Assembly (NCBI RefSeq): GCF_036961565.1
Contig: NZ_JBAMDD010000002.1
Span: 310,001-374,000 of the forward strand
Length of the DNA: 64,000 bases
Origin: Chitinimonas sp036961565
Lineage (GTDB): Bacteria > Pseudomonadota > Gammaproteobacteria > Burkholderiales > Chitinimonadaceae
Direction of reading: 5' to 3'
The stretch's first letter is position 1; each line of letters begins with the position of its first letter. Of the stretch, positions 25,941 through 34,443 are shown piece after piece. The notes below the pieces were generated by a model. That model worked only from the letters and a program-made list of their open reading frames with translations. It was not told where the DNA came from and did no database searches. The translations under genes were made by a program, and so were the position numbers.

Positions 25941-26737
25941 GTGCCGACGAGATGCTGGACCGCATCGCCTACTGGCGCCAAACCCAACCCCGGCTAGATA
26001 CCACCGGCCTGCTGCCGTGGACGGTAGAAGGCCTGGCCGCCGGCTGGGTCAGCCCCGCCCTGGCCGACCGCCTGCTGCAAAGCGAGCTGTTCCTGTCCGA
26101 AGGCCGTGGCCTGGCGCTGGACCCCAGGCTGGGCGGCCCACTCATGCGCAGCCGCGCCCTGCAGGAGCTGGCCGAGCAGTTGCGTGATGAAGGCTGGATC
26201 AAGGGCTGGCGCGATGAACGCTACGACTGGATGGATGACTGGGGCCGCGTGCGCTTCAACCTGGAACGCAGCGCCTTCCGCACCCTGGGTCTGTGCAGCC
26301 GGGCCATCCATGTCAACGGCTATATCGAGGACGGCGGCCTGTGGCTGGGCACCCGCGCCACCCACAAAAGCGTCGACCCCGGCAAGCTCGACAACCTCAC
26401 CGCCGGCGGCATCGCCAGCGGCGAATCGCCCGAAGACACCCTGCAACGCGAACTGGCCGAAGAAGCCGGCGTACCCACCCGCCTGGCCGGCTTTGCCCGC
26501 CCGGTAGGCATACTGCGCAGCCAACGGCGCGAGCCCGACGGCGTGCACGACGAACTGCTCTACTGCTACGACCTGCCCCTGCCCGACGACTTTGCCCCGG
26601 TCAACACCGACGGCGAGGTCAGCCAGTTCCAGCTACTGCAGCCCCCACAGGTCGCCGAGCAACTTGGCGCCATGACCTGGGATGCGGCGGCGGTCACGGT
26701 GGCGTGGCTGGGGCGGTGGCTGGATGGGGAGTGTTGA
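25937..26737 (+). CDS. Nudix hydrolase with N-terminal DUF4743-like domain
   Basis: A 266-residue protein. The Nudix box is GGIASGESPEDTLQRELAEE followed by AGV, with the catalytic Glu pair intact. The N-terminal 110 residues match the DUF4743 domain found in front of such Nudix domains (FNLERSAFRTLGLCSRAIHV). The eukaryotic relatives act on thiamine diphosphate derivatives; the substrate here is unproven. It overlaps the binding-protein gene by ATGA. Confidence 0.9.
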   Translation: MSADEMLDRIAYWRQTQPRLDTTGLLPWTVEGLAAGWVSPALADRLLQSELFLSEGRGLALDPRLGGPLMRSRALQELAEQLRDEGWIKGWRDERYDWMDDWGRVRFNLERSAFRTLGLCSRAIHVNGYIEDGGLWLGTRATHKSVDPGKLDNLTAGGIASGESPEDTLQRELAEEAGVPTRLAGFARPVGILRSQRREPDGVHDELLYCYDLPLPDDFAPVNTDGEVSQFQLLQPPQVAEQLGAMTWDAAAVTVAWLGRWLDGEC

Positions 26738-27028
26738 GGGTTGGGCTACCGATAGGTGCTGCCAGTGGGCGATATCACTATGAAGCGGATTACTGTCCAG
26801 GATATCCTTGGAGCCAAGTTTGATTGCGCTAGCAAGTAGAGGAAAACACTTGGCTGGCGGCTATTGGCCTAAGCGGTCAATCCGGCCAATACCTAGCACT
26901 TCTGCTATCGGCCATGAGCGGCAGGTCGTAAGACTTCCAGAAGGCAGTCACATGGGCGACCCTTAAAGACCCCAGCTTGGGGCTTTTGAGATTACTCGGA
27001 ACCCCGGCTCGATTCAAAGAATACAAAA
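26738..27028. other. Intergenic region at the left edge of the accessory island
   Basis: No gene was recognised in these 291 bases. The sequence becomes visibly less GC-rich than the genes on the left. Nothing resembling an integrase, tRNA or attachment repeat was seen. Confidence 0.5.
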
Positions 27029-27343
27029 ATGGAAATCCCTTCTCAAGAACTTCTCGCCTACTACGCTGCAGGCAAGCCACTTGTCTGTGAACTCGATGCC
27101 AACCCGTACCTTTGCGAGTTCTGGCCCCAAGAAGAACTGACTAAGTACAACGTTGAATACGAGGTTCCGCTGTACGCTCCGGGTTATTTCGGCTTCGCCA
27201 CAAGTGGTGGTGGAGAAATGTTTGCTTTTTCTCCGTCAGGCGCTGTTGTGTGTTTGCCTTTTATAGGCATGGAGCCAGCAGCTGCATTTCCCGTCGCTCC
27301 ATCATGGGCGTCATTTGAGTGCATGCTCCGCAATGCACTCTAG
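27029..27343 (+). CDS. SMI1/KNR4 (SUKH) family immunity-like protein
   Basis: A 104-residue protein fitting the SUKH superfamily pattern: EFWPQEELTKYNVEYEVPLY, then the hallmark glycine-rich strand PGYFGFATSGGGEMFAFSP, then VVCLPFIGME and a C-terminal helix with FECML. Members are best known as immunity proteins for polymorphic contact-dependent or T6SS toxins. No toxin gene is adjacent, so this looks like an orphan immunity gene. Codon use and base composition differ from the neighbours, which fits horizontal acquisition. No strong ribosome binding site is visible. Confidence 0.75.
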   Translation: MEIPSQELLAYYAAGKPLVCELDANPYLCEFWPQEELTKYNVEYEVPLYAPGYFGFATSGGGEMFAFSPSGAVVCLPFIGMEPAAAFPVAPSWASFECMLRNAL

Positions 27344-27409
27344 CCGCGTCCGATGCCAGCAAGTTCCGGCGCATGTGAAATACGGTCTCGCTCCCAAGCG
27401 CCACCTCAC

Positions 27410-27797
27410 CTACTCGACATCAGTCAGATCCACCACCCCACGCTGCCTGAGGCAGTGATTCCTGAGACTGTCATACAAGACGAAGTAGTCAGGATCGATT
27501 AGATGACGATGTAAAAGCCGCTGATAGCGCTTGGCGCTATCAGCTCCATTGCGCTGAAGCATGAGCAACGCCGCCTCTTGCTCGGCATGGCCGGTAACCT
27601 CGGCCACTTCCACTTCCACGTCCAGAATCGATGCGCTGCCTGTCGTCGAATACAGTGCAGCGAAATCCTCGTCCATCGATCTCAGGAGCGAATCCACCAG
27701 CAACTTGAACGCGCGCAACGGATGGTCCTCGGGCACCCGCTATTCCAGGGTTCGATAGGCAAACAATTCTCGAGTCGTCTGGTCGATGCCGCTCATA
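27410..27797 (-). pseudogene. IS5-like transposase remnant with internal deletion
   Basis: On the minus strand an ATG at 27797 opens MSGIDQTTRELFAYRTLE, then an internal TAG (27743-27741), then RVPEDHPLRAFKLLVDSLL, which is the conserved beginning of IS5-related transposases. After YSTTGSAS the sequence jumps to a segment resembling a later part (EVTGHAEQEAALLML), so the catalytic core is deleted. The last 40 codons to 27410 match nothing I know. The element's 5' terminal repeat survives at 27845-27865; no 3' copy was found. Confidence 0.7.
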
Positions 27798-27844
27798 GGT
27801 AGACTATCGCAGGAAGATAGATCAGAGCGTCAGGCAAGGCGCTG

Positions 27845-27865
27845 GGTTTTTCAACGGCCTGTTAG
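27845..27865 (-). mobile_element. Surviving terminal inverted repeat of the IS remnant
   Basis: The minus strand reads TAACAGGCCGTTGAAAAACC, a terminus of the type seen on IS5-related elements, 48 bases upstream of the remnant transposase ATG. The opposite terminus was not found within the island. Confidence 0.55.
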
Positions 27866-27925
27866 CCGGCACGGGCTACCCTCACCGACGGAAATACCGG
27901 GTGAGTTATTTCATGATGCATAAAC

Positions 27926-28891
27926 TCATGAACGCCTGCGAGTGAGCTGCAATAGTTCACGCACCCTGACCCTATAGCCCAAGCCTTGCGTATCGAGCAT
28001 CCAAAGTGAATCTCCTCGCCCGACCACATGGGAGATTTCGAGTGCATTGCCGGCCTCGTCATATGGAACAAACTGCCCCATTTGCTTGACCTTGCCCTCA
28101 GGCAGGAGCTGCAACAGATGCAGCGTATCGCGTGCATCGTAGCTACCCGCGAACAAGGCATACCCCCCAGCTATCGCGAACGCACGGCTTCCTCGAACGG
28201 GGATATGCCATGCTGACGCAACCCGCTTCTGATGCAAATGCACCAGGGGAAAATCGGTATAGTAATAGCACCAGACATCGTCATCGCTTCCGACATTCAA
28301 GGCATAGCAGTCGCAGATGCTGTCTAGCCCCGCAGGCGGATCATACTCGTAACACTTCTGGCCCACTGCGTCCCATGCGATCAAGCCGCTTGAGCCAATA
28401 GGGTCGTGCCAGCCATAGTTGCCGAAAATGCCTTCGTCGAAATACGACGTCCATATCTCGCCATGCTTAGTGGTCTGCATGTCTTCGATGCCGTCACCCA
28501 GTAGGATTTCCTGCTTCAACGCACCATCTCGCCCGTATAGACGTCCGTTAAACTCATAGTCGTCCGGTCCTCGATAGTAAGAGCGCGCGCATGCCAGCAA
28601 AATGTCCTGCCCAAGCGGCTGTACGAGGTGGATGTTGAACCGCTCATTGGCGATAAGGATATCTAGTATCCGGTCTTCCCCAAGCACACCTATGACACGG
28701 TAAACCTGTGTAGAAGTCGGAATAGTCTTGGCGAAGCTGGTCCCGCCAGGCACCGTCGTTCGCCCATCAAGGGGCCTGCAGGCGTACACCGCATAGACCA
28801 CACCATCCGGACCAATGTTGAAGGCGACCAGCGCCTCGGCAGAAGCTGCTGCTTGCAATGAGTAGGTCGGTGACAGTTGAAGCTTTTCCAT
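27926..28891 (-). CDS. Hypothetical beta-propeller-like protein
   Basis: A 321-residue protein, without a signal peptide, built of repeating beta-rich units (ALVAFNIGPDGVVYAVYAC, DMQTTKHGEIWTSYFDEG, NVGSDDDVWCYYYTDFPL, GYALFAGSYDARDTLHLLQL), which suggests a WD40-like propeller. The G-W spacing and tyrosine-rich strands are consistent with that. Function unknown; such orphan proteins often occur near polymorphic toxin islands. Start ATG 28891 was chosen by pattern; a TTG at 28942 gives 17 more residues. It is divergent from the next gene. Confidence 0.65.
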   Translation of the reverse strand: MEKLQLSPTYSLQAAASAEALVAFNIGPDGVVYAVYACRPLDGRTTVPGGTSFAKTIPTSTQVYRVIGVLGEDRILDILIANERFNIHLVQPLGQDILLACARSYYRGPDDYEFNGRLYGRDGALKQEILLGDGIEDMQTTKHGEIWTSYFDEGIFGNYGWHDPIGSSGLIAWDAVGQKCYEYDPPAGLDSICDCYALNVGSDDDVWCYYYTDFPLVHLHQKRVASAWHIPVRGSRAFAIAGGYALFAGSYDARDTLHLLQLLPEGKVKQMGQFVPYDEAGNALEISHVVGRGDSLWMLDTQGLGYRVRVRELLQLTRRRS

Positions 28892-28954
28892 GTGCGTGAG
28901 TTTACTGTAGGGTTTTAGGTAGTCCCAGCCAAACTCATACAAGCTTCGAATAAT

Positions 28955-29377
28955 ATGGCCCGTCCCTACTACATGCGCTGTACGGTCGAATCAGTTGGCC
29001 TGTTCGAGCTATCGGATGGGCGCTTTCAGCTGATTCGAACAGGGCCAGTAGCACCACTAGTGACAGGCCCAGGCTACGTCCTGGCCGAGCATGCGTTGGC
29101 CGAATTCTTGATGCACAGTAGCGTCTCCGCTGTCCGTTTCGAACCTGCCGTGATCTGGCATAGAAGCGCAAACGTCGAACATCACACGCATAAGCGTTTG
29201 ATCATCGGCCATTATTTCTCGGCAGACCAGATCGACGACCTTAACCTAGATGGCAACCGCTTGCTGATCCTAGACGACGAGTATCTCTTCGCCAGCCCAA
29301 GCCTAATGCATTGCTTCAACCAAACAGAATTCTCATACCTGGAATTCAGCGAGGGGCTGAGCAGTTTCGCCACCTAG
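28955..29377 (+). CDS. Hypothetical protein, possible immunity-type
   Basis: A 140-residue soluble protein of unknown family, rich in aromatic and acidic residues (VESVGLFELSDGRFQLIRTG, LLILDDEYLFASPSLM). Size, composition and location next to a SUKH gene suggest an immunity-like role, but that is inference. It is divergent from the propeller gene, 63 bases between starts. After its TAG stop the same reading frame stays open for a further 68 codons. Confidence 0.6.
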   Translation: MARPYYMRCTVESVGLFELSDGRFQLIRTGPVAPLVTGPGYVLAEHALAEFLMHSSVSAVRFEPAVIWHRSANVEHHTHKRLIIGHYFSADQIDDLNLDGNRLLILDDEYLFASPSLMHCFNQTEFSYLEFSEGLSSFAT

Positions 29378-30176
29378 CGCCTCCCGCCTGCTCAGGATTT
29401 ACTGGCTACTCCCTTCAAGTTTCCTGCAGCGGAAGGATTAAGCCTCGCTAAAAGTGAGGACGCTGTCACGTTCTTCGAAATCGGCAGACGTCTTCTACAT
29501 TTTTCCCGTTTACATAAAGCCCTGAGCCGACACGGCATCCAAGTCAAGTTCGCGCGAGGTGCCTATCGCCTGACGCGTGAGTAAGACTCGGCAACCGTGC
29601 TGTTGCCCGCCACCTTCCCCTTGGAAGAATAAGCAGTCCGGCAGTTGTTGAAATTCGCTGCCATGCGCTCAGCAGATGGCCACTAGGCAGACTATAAGGC
29701 CTGCGCGAGGAACGCCAGATCGAAGACGCGCCACATGCCTGCAAGCCCGTCAGCATGGTGATCGACACTCAGGAGGAGGCCGGCTTGATCACGGAGGTAG
29801 CGAGGCTCTGGGCGCTGGCCACCATCCTCCCCCCGCACCCAGCCTGCCTTTGCGGCAAATCCCACTCCTGCACAACCGTCCAAACATGTCAAAGGCATAA
29901 ATTGCCATGCATTTGGCATATGCTAAACGGCTATTTTTAATGAGAATTGTAAAAAATCTCTGTTAAGGCGTTGTTGTCTTACAAGATTTTTTTACCGCCC
30001 CGGCTCCATAGTGGGCGGGCAACAAAAAGCCGCCAGGCCATTCGTGCAGGCAGAACGCTGCATTCCTGCGCCCAAGCCAGGCTATCTCGACGACGGGAAA
30101 CAGTGTGCGTCCACACCGCCTGCCAGCCATAGCTGCAGACCCGGTTACGCACTCTCCCACGTACCCAAGAGGCAAC
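29378..30176. other. Gene-poor, AT-rich end of the accessory island
   Basis: No complete gene was found in about 800 bases. From 29378 to 29584 the frame of the preceding gene continues after its TAG and encodes protein-like sequence (TFFEIGRRLLHFSRLHKALS and VKFARGAYRLTRE), so it may be a gene fragment. From about 29600 to 29880 only short frames occur and the DNA looks decayed. From 29890 to 30000 the sequence is strongly AT-rich, with the repeat TGCCATGCATTTGGCA, and probably holds the promoter of the M23 peptidase gene. Confidence 0.5.
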
Positions 30177-31430
30177 ATGACGATGCAAAAACACGCTTTC
30201 ACCCCCCTCGCCGCCCTGCTTGCAGGGCTTTATCTCAGCCTGCCGGCCCATGCCGGCCCCGCCCCCGATGCGGCGCTGCGCCACGCGGCCACCACGGCGC
30301 TGGCCGACAAGGTTAAATCCATCGCCGCCGATGCGGCGCCAGCGGGCGACACCATTGTGGAAATCCACAAACGTAGCGGTGCCTGGGTGTTGGGTTCGGC
30401 CACCCAGGTGCTGTTCTCGGCGCGTGACGATATCCCGGTCTCGCGCCTTTTTATCGCCCGGCAAAGCGGTGGCAAGTGGCAGGTGGGGATGGAGGGCAGC
30501 AGCACGTTTTTCACCCTGCTGGGCAGTGTGCCGGCCAGTGTGATGAGCGCGCCCGAGCGTGATGCCTTCCGTGCGCAGCGCACCGTCATGCTCAAGCAGC
30601 AGATGGAAGCCGCCCAGCCCATGGCCAGCACCACCTTGCTGGCCGGCGAAACCGGCCTGGGCTTGCCCTGGGCCGAGGGCGTAGCCTGGTATATGGGTGG
30701 CGGCCCGCATGGCAACAGCGGCAACAGCCGGCCTTTCGATTCCATCGATTTCAATGGCGGCAACGGCCAGGTACTGGCCCCCCGCGATGGCCGTATCTAC
30801 AAGAGCTGTGTGCGCAACAGCAGCGCCATCGTGCAGCTGGTGCACGATAACGGCTATACCTCGCGCTATTACCATATGGTCAATCTGCCCAACTTGGCCG
30901 ACGGCACCCTGGTACGCAAGGGCGCCTACCTGGGCCAGATTGGCAATGGCCTGCCTTGCGGCGGCTCCACCACCGGCCCGCACGTGCATTTTTCCATCAG
31001 CATGAATGGCCAGCCGGTGGCGGTAAACGGCAAGACCATAGGCGGCTGGCAGTTCTTTGAAGGTGCCAGTGCCTACCAGGGTTATGCCCTGCGCAACGGG
31101 CGGCGGGTCAACCCCGGCGGCTCGCTGGTCAACTATGGCTCGGGCGATGTCCCGCCACAGCCGGGCAAGACGGTGACGGTCAAGACCAGCGACCCCAACC
31201 TGCTGATCAACGTGCGCACGGCGCCCAATCTGCAGTCCACCGTGGTGCGCACCGTGCGCAATGGCGACCGGGTACAGATCGTCTGCCATGCCAATGGTGA
31301 TTGGGTGAACGGCACCTGGGGCCGCACCTCGCTGTGGAACCGTCTGGATACCGGCCACTGGATCAGCGACGGCTTCCTCGATACCGGCAGCAACCAGGCT
31401 GTCGTGCCGGCCTGTACGGCGCTCAAGTAA
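30177..31430 (+). CDS. Secreted M23 metallopeptidase, LasA-like, with SH3 domain
   Basis: A 417-residue exported protein. After a signal peptide (LLAGLYLSLPAHAG) and a pro-region of about 145 residues comes a LasA/beta-lytic type M23 domain. Zinc ligands can be placed: H178 in GPHGNSGN, D191 in SIDFNGG and the HxH pair H269/H271 in GPHVHF. A C-terminal SH3-like domain (LLINVRTAPNLQSTVVRTV) probably binds cell walls. Expected activity is cleavage of glycine-rich peptides in peptidoglycan or elastin. AGAGG precedes the ATG. It has its own terminator. Confidence 0.92.
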   Translation: MTMQKHAFTPLAALLAGLYLSLPAHAGPAPDAALRHAATTALADKVKSIAADAAPAGDTIVEIHKRSGAWVLGSATQVLFSARDDIPVSRLFIARQSGGKWQVGMEGSSTFFTLLGSVPASVMSAPERDAFRAQRTVMLKQQMEAAQPMASTTLLAGETGLGLPWAEGVAWYMGGGPHGNSGNSRPFDSIDFNGGNGQVLAPRDGRIYKSCVRNSSAIVQLVHDNGYTSRYYHMVNLPNLADGTLVRKGAYLGQIGNGLPCGGSTTGPHVHFSISMNGQPVAVNGKTIGGWQFFEGASAYQGYALRNGRRVNPGGSLVNYGSGDVPPQPGKTVTVKTSDPNLLINVRTAPNLQSTVVRTVRNGDRVQIVCHANGDWVNGTWGRTSLWNRLDTGHWISDGFLDTGSNQAVVPACTALK

Positions 31431-31457
31431 GCGCCACGGCAACGGCGCTGCCCGCAG

Positions 31458-31495
31458 CAGGGCCTCACTCCACCAGGGGTGAGGCCCTGTTTTTA
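31458..31495 (+). terminator. Rho-independent terminator of the M23 peptidase gene
   Basis: CAGGGCCTCAC pairs with GTGAGGCCCTG over 11 bp with a ten-base loop, followed by TTTTTA. It can also serve xseA, which ends 20 bases away on the other strand. Confidence 0.92.
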
Positions 31496-31514
31496 CAATC
31501 TGCGGCCGATGGGG

Positions 31515-32870
31515 TCAGAACAAACTCCCTTGCTCTACCGGTGCCTCGGTCACCACCGCCGCAGCCTCGCCCTCTGCAAAGCGAAGACGCAGGCGCTCGC
31601 CGTGGCGTAGTTGCTGGGCATCCCGCACCAGGCTGCCGGTGCTGGTTTCCACCAGGCTATAGCCGCGCGCCAGTACGGCTTGCGGGTTCAGCGCCTCCAG
31701 GCGTCCTGCCAGATTGCCCAGGCGTGACTGACGGCGTTCCTGCTCACGCAGTTGCGCCCGCGCAAGGCGCAACTTCAAGCCCGCCAGCACCTGCGCCAGC
31801 TGCGCCGGGGCCGGCCTGATGCCGCGATAGCGCTGCTGCCCATGCGCCAGCCGCCAACGGGCTGTTTCCATCAGCCGCGCCATGCTCAGGCCCAGGCTAC
31901 GGCTGCTTTGTGCCAGCCGCTGGCGTTGCCGCGCCACCCGCTCGCCGGGGTGTATCAAGCGCCGCGCCAGGTAGTCCACGCGCTGCATGCGGTTTTCCAG
32001 TATCCGTTGATAGCTGCGCAGCAGCCCTGCCTGCATGGCCTGCAACTGCGCCAGCTGCAGGCTGCGGTCGGGCGATACCAGCTCAGCGGCGGCGGTCGGC
32101 GTGGGCGCCCGCAGGTCGGCGACAAAATCGGCAATGGTGAAATCCGTCTCGTGCCCTACCCCGCTGACCACCGGCAAGGCACTCTCCGCAATGGCCCTGG
32201 CCACCACTTCTTCATTGAATGACCACAGGTCTTCTATGCTGCCGCCGCCACGGCAAACAATCAGCACATCCACTTCGGCCCTTGTATTGGCCAGCCGTAT
32301 CATGGCCGCCAGCTTGTCGGCTGCGCCCTCGCCCTGCACCGGGCTGGGGTAGAGCACCACGGGCAGTTGCGGCGCGCGCCGCCGTAAGGTGGTCAGGACA
32401 TCGCGCAAGGCGGCTGCCTGCAGGGAGGTGACGATACCTATCGCCTTGGGCGCTGCAGGCAGGGGGCGCTTGCGTGCCGGCTCGAACAAGCCTTCGGCGG
32501 CCAGCTTGAGCTTGAGCTTCTCATAAGCCTCGTACAACGCGCCCAAGCCGGCAGGCCGCATGGCTTCGATATTGAGCTGGTAGTCACCCCGTGCCTCATA
32601 CAGCGTCACCGCCGCCCGTGCCTCCACCTTCAGGCCTTCGCGCGGCTTGAAAGGCAGCAACATGGCGCGGTTGCGGAACATCACGCAGCGTACCTGGGCG
32701 CCGCTGTCCTTCAGCGAGAAATAACAATGGCCGCTGGCGGCGATGGTGAGGTTGGAAATCTCGCCGCTGACCCACATCAAAGGCAGCTCACGCTCGAGCA
32801 AACCCTTGACAGCGCGGTTGAGTTCACTAACCGACCAAACCGGGGTCGGGCTTGACAGCATGTCGCTCAT
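31515..32870 (-). CDS. xseA: Exodeoxyribonuclease VII large subunit
   Basis: The nuclease subunit that degrades single-stranded DNA, working with XseB (not in this window). The 451-residue protein has the N-terminal OB-fold (SELNRAVKGLLERELPLMWV), the nuclease core with GGGSIEDLWSFNEE, SGVGHETDFTIADFVADLRA and PTAAAELVSP, then a long Arg/Gln-rich coiled coil (residues about 290-400). AGAG precedes ATG 32870; an ATG at 32861 is the alternative. Its promoter must lie in the region shared with exbB. Confidence 0.95.
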   Translation of the reverse strand: MSDMLSSPTPVWSVSELNRAVKGLLERELPLMWVSGEISNLTIAASGHCYFSLKDSGAQVRCVMFRNRAMLLPFKPREGLKVEARAAVTLYEARGDYQLNIEAMRPAGLGALYEAYEKLKLKLAAEGLFEPARKRPLPAAPKAIGIVTSLQAAALRDVLTTLRRRAPQLPVVLYPSPVQGEGAADKLAAMIRLANTRAEVDVLIVCRGGGSIEDLWSFNEEVVARAIAESALPVVSGVGHETDFTIADFVADLRAPTPTAAAELVSPDRSLQLAQLQAMQAGLLRSYQRILENRMQRVDYLARRLIHPGERVARQRQRLAQSSRSLGLSMARLMETARWRLAHGQQRYRGIRPAPAQLAQVLAGLKLRLARAQLREQERRQSRLGNLAGRLEALNPQAVLARGYSLVETSTGSLVRDAQQLRHGERLRLRFAEGEAAAVVTEAPVEQGSLF

Positions 32871-33301
32871 TTGGTCTCTTGAATCCGTTTTCATCCACAC
32901 TAGGGAAGCCGCCCCTACACCGACGCGCGCTTTTTGACAGCAGTGTTACAGCAAATACTTAAATTATTGATTTAAAACAAGAATAAATCGTCGCCACTTT
33001 TTTGAGCAAGTTAGTATGGCGCTTGTGCCATGGGCATTTCGGGTGGATTTTCGCAGCTTACCCACAAACTTATCCACAGCCCGTGTGCACAACCGGAGAG
33101 GCCTTGCAGCCGTGCGGGTTTGCCATAAGTCAAGCCCTTCCAAGCCGTTTATTCAGGCAATCGAGGACGCCATCGTCATAGCCTGCAGCTAGGCTGGAAT
33201 AGCCGCTCGGCAGGTCTCATGCTCTCGGCATGCTTGCTGCGATGGCAAGGGGGGGCTAAAGTTACGCGGTTTTTTCCAATTCCGGTAGGACACATCACCC
33301 C
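32871..33301. other. Divergent xseA-exbB intergenic region
   Basis: No gene was found in these 431 bases. It holds a TTGACA at 32934-32939, a conspicuously AT-rich stretch at 32940-33003, and three DnaA-box-like 9-mers at 33058-33092. A fourth near match, TCATCCACA, lies at 32891-32899 just upstream of xseA. The rest up to exbB shows nothing recognisable. Confidence 0.6.
33058..33092. promoter_or_regulatory. DnaA-box cluster
   Basis: Three 9-mers occur within 35 bases: TTACCCACA (33058-33066, one mismatch to TTATCCACA), a perfect TTATCCACA (33070-33078) and TTGTGCACA on the minus strand (33084-33092). Spacing is 12 and 14 bases. DnaA binding is therefore plausible, as a regulatory or titration site. 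Genes typical of oriC (dnaA, dnaN, parAB, gidA) are absent. Confidence 0.55.
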
Positions 33302-33907
33302 ATGCTCGCCATCATCCAGGCTGCCGGTTGGCCGATCTATTCGATCATACTCGCGTCCATCATCGCGCTCGCCATCATCATTGAGCGGCTAGTCACCCTG
33401 CGCCGCTCGCAAGTCCTGCCCGACGGCCTCCTGGCCGTCACCGTGCAGGAACTCAAGCAAAGCGGTGTCACCTCCGACATGCTGTCGCGCCTGCAAGCAA
33501 ACTCGCCCCTGGGCCGCGTACTGGCTGCAGGCCTCAAGAACGTCAAGAGCTCGCGAGAGATCATGAAGGAATCCATCGAGGAAACCGGCCGCGCTGTCGC
33601 ACACGATCTCGACCGCTTCCTGACCACCCTGGGCACCATTGCCACCGCCACCCCGCTGCTAGGCCTGCTGGGCACGGTGATAGGCATGATCGAGATGTTC
33701 AGCGCGCAATCGGGCGCGGCCGGCAATATCGGTGAAATGGCACAGGGCATCAAGATTGCCCTCTACAACACCGCTGCCGGCATCTTTGTTGCCGTTATCG
33801 CCCTGGTCTTCTACCGCCATTTCCGCGCCACCGTCGACAGCCTGATTGTCGAAATGGAGCAGCAGGCTATCAAGCTGGTCGAAGTCGTCCACGGCGAGCG
33901 GAGCTAA
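33302..33907 (+). CDS. exbB: Biopolymer transport protein ExbB (MotA/TolQ/ExbB)
   Basis: Forms the proton channel with ExbD that powers TonB at the outer membrane. The 201-residue protein has an N-terminal membrane helix (IIQAAGWPIYSIILASIIAL) and two C-terminal helices in the signature LGTIATATPLLGLLGTVIGM and IKIALYNTAAGIFVAVIALV. Length and topology match ExbB rather than the longer TolQ. ExbD follows after three bases. No tonB gene is in the window, but three receptors at 43-55 kb would depend on this system or a paralogue. Confidence 0.92.
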   Translation: MLAIIQAAGWPIYSIILASIIALAIIIERLVTLRRSQVLPDGLLAVTVQELKQSGVTSDMLSRLQANSPLGRVLAAGLKNVKSSREIMKESIEETGRAVAHDLDRFLTTLGTIATATPLLGLLGTVIGMIEMFSAQSGAAGNIGEMAQGIKIALYNTAAGIFVAVIALVFYRHFRATVDSLIVEMEQQAIKLVEVVHGERS

Positions 33908-33910
33908 GCC

Positions 33911-34324
33911 ATGAACTTCCGTCGCGGCCGGCTCCGCGAGGAACCGGAAATCAACCTCATCCCCTTGCTGGACGTGATGTTGGTGATACTCATCTTTCTG
34001 ATGGCGACCACCACCTTCTCCAAGTTCACCGAGATGAAGATCAACCTGCCGACAGCAGAGGCCAACAAGCCCGACAGCAAGCCGGCCGAGATTGTCATAT
34101 CGGTCTCCAGCAACGGTGGCTACGCCATAGACAAGCAAGCCATCAGCTTTACCGGTGTAGAACAGCTGGCTGCCGATCTGCGCAAATACGCCAGCAGCGA
34201 CGATACCGTGGTGGTCATCAACGCCGATGGCAACGCCAGCCACCAGTCTGTGGTCAACGTCATGGAAGCCGCCCGCATGGCCGGCCTGGGCAAGCTCACC
34301 TTCGCCACCCAGACGCCGCAGTAG
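33911..34324 (+). CDS. exbD: Biopolymer transport protein ExbD
   Basis: A 137-residue partner of ExbB. It has a short cytoplasmic N terminus (RLREEPEINLIPLLDVMLVI), one membrane helix with the essential aspartate in LLDVML, and a periplasmic domain (SVSSNGGYAIDKQAIS). It begins three bases after exbB and is surely cotranscribed. A hairpin follows before lpxK. Confidence 0.93.
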   Translation: MNFRRGRLREEPEINLIPLLDVMLVILIFLMATTTFSKFTEMKINLPTAEANKPDSKPAEIVISVSSNGGYAIDKQAISFTGVEQLAADLRKYASSDDTVVVINADGNASHQSVVNVMEAARMAGLGKLTFATQTPQ

Positions 34325-34402
34325 GCGCCACCCAGCACCTAGGCCACGATGCAGGCGGGAGCCGTCTGAAGACGCGCTGCCCGCCCATCGGCACCCACCC
34401 CT

Positions 34403-34432
34403 GCATTCCCGCCACGGCGGGAATGTGCTTTT
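34403..34432 (+). terminator. Hairpin between exbD and lpxK
   Basis: GCATTCCCGCC and GGCGGGAATG pair over 10 bp around a two-base centre, followed by TGCTTTT. The T-run runs directly into the lpxK ribosome binding site GGAGG, so this may attenuate rather than fully end transcription. Confidence 0.6.
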
Positions 34433-34443
34433 GGAGGCAGGCA

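Noticed and set aside
29600..29880. Decayed protein-coding remnant
   Set aside because: Short frames such as ITEVARLWALATILPPH look protein-like but are too short and without recognised family to call.
29931..29955. Fur box upstream of the M23 peptidase
   Set aside because: Only one half (AATGAGAAT) resembles the Fur consensus; the other half does not match.
32871..33301. Chromosomal origin of replication
   Set aside because: AT-rich DNA and DnaA boxes are present, but no dnaA, dnaN, rpmH, gidA or par genes are near, and no skew can be computed here. Kept only as a DnaA-box cluster.
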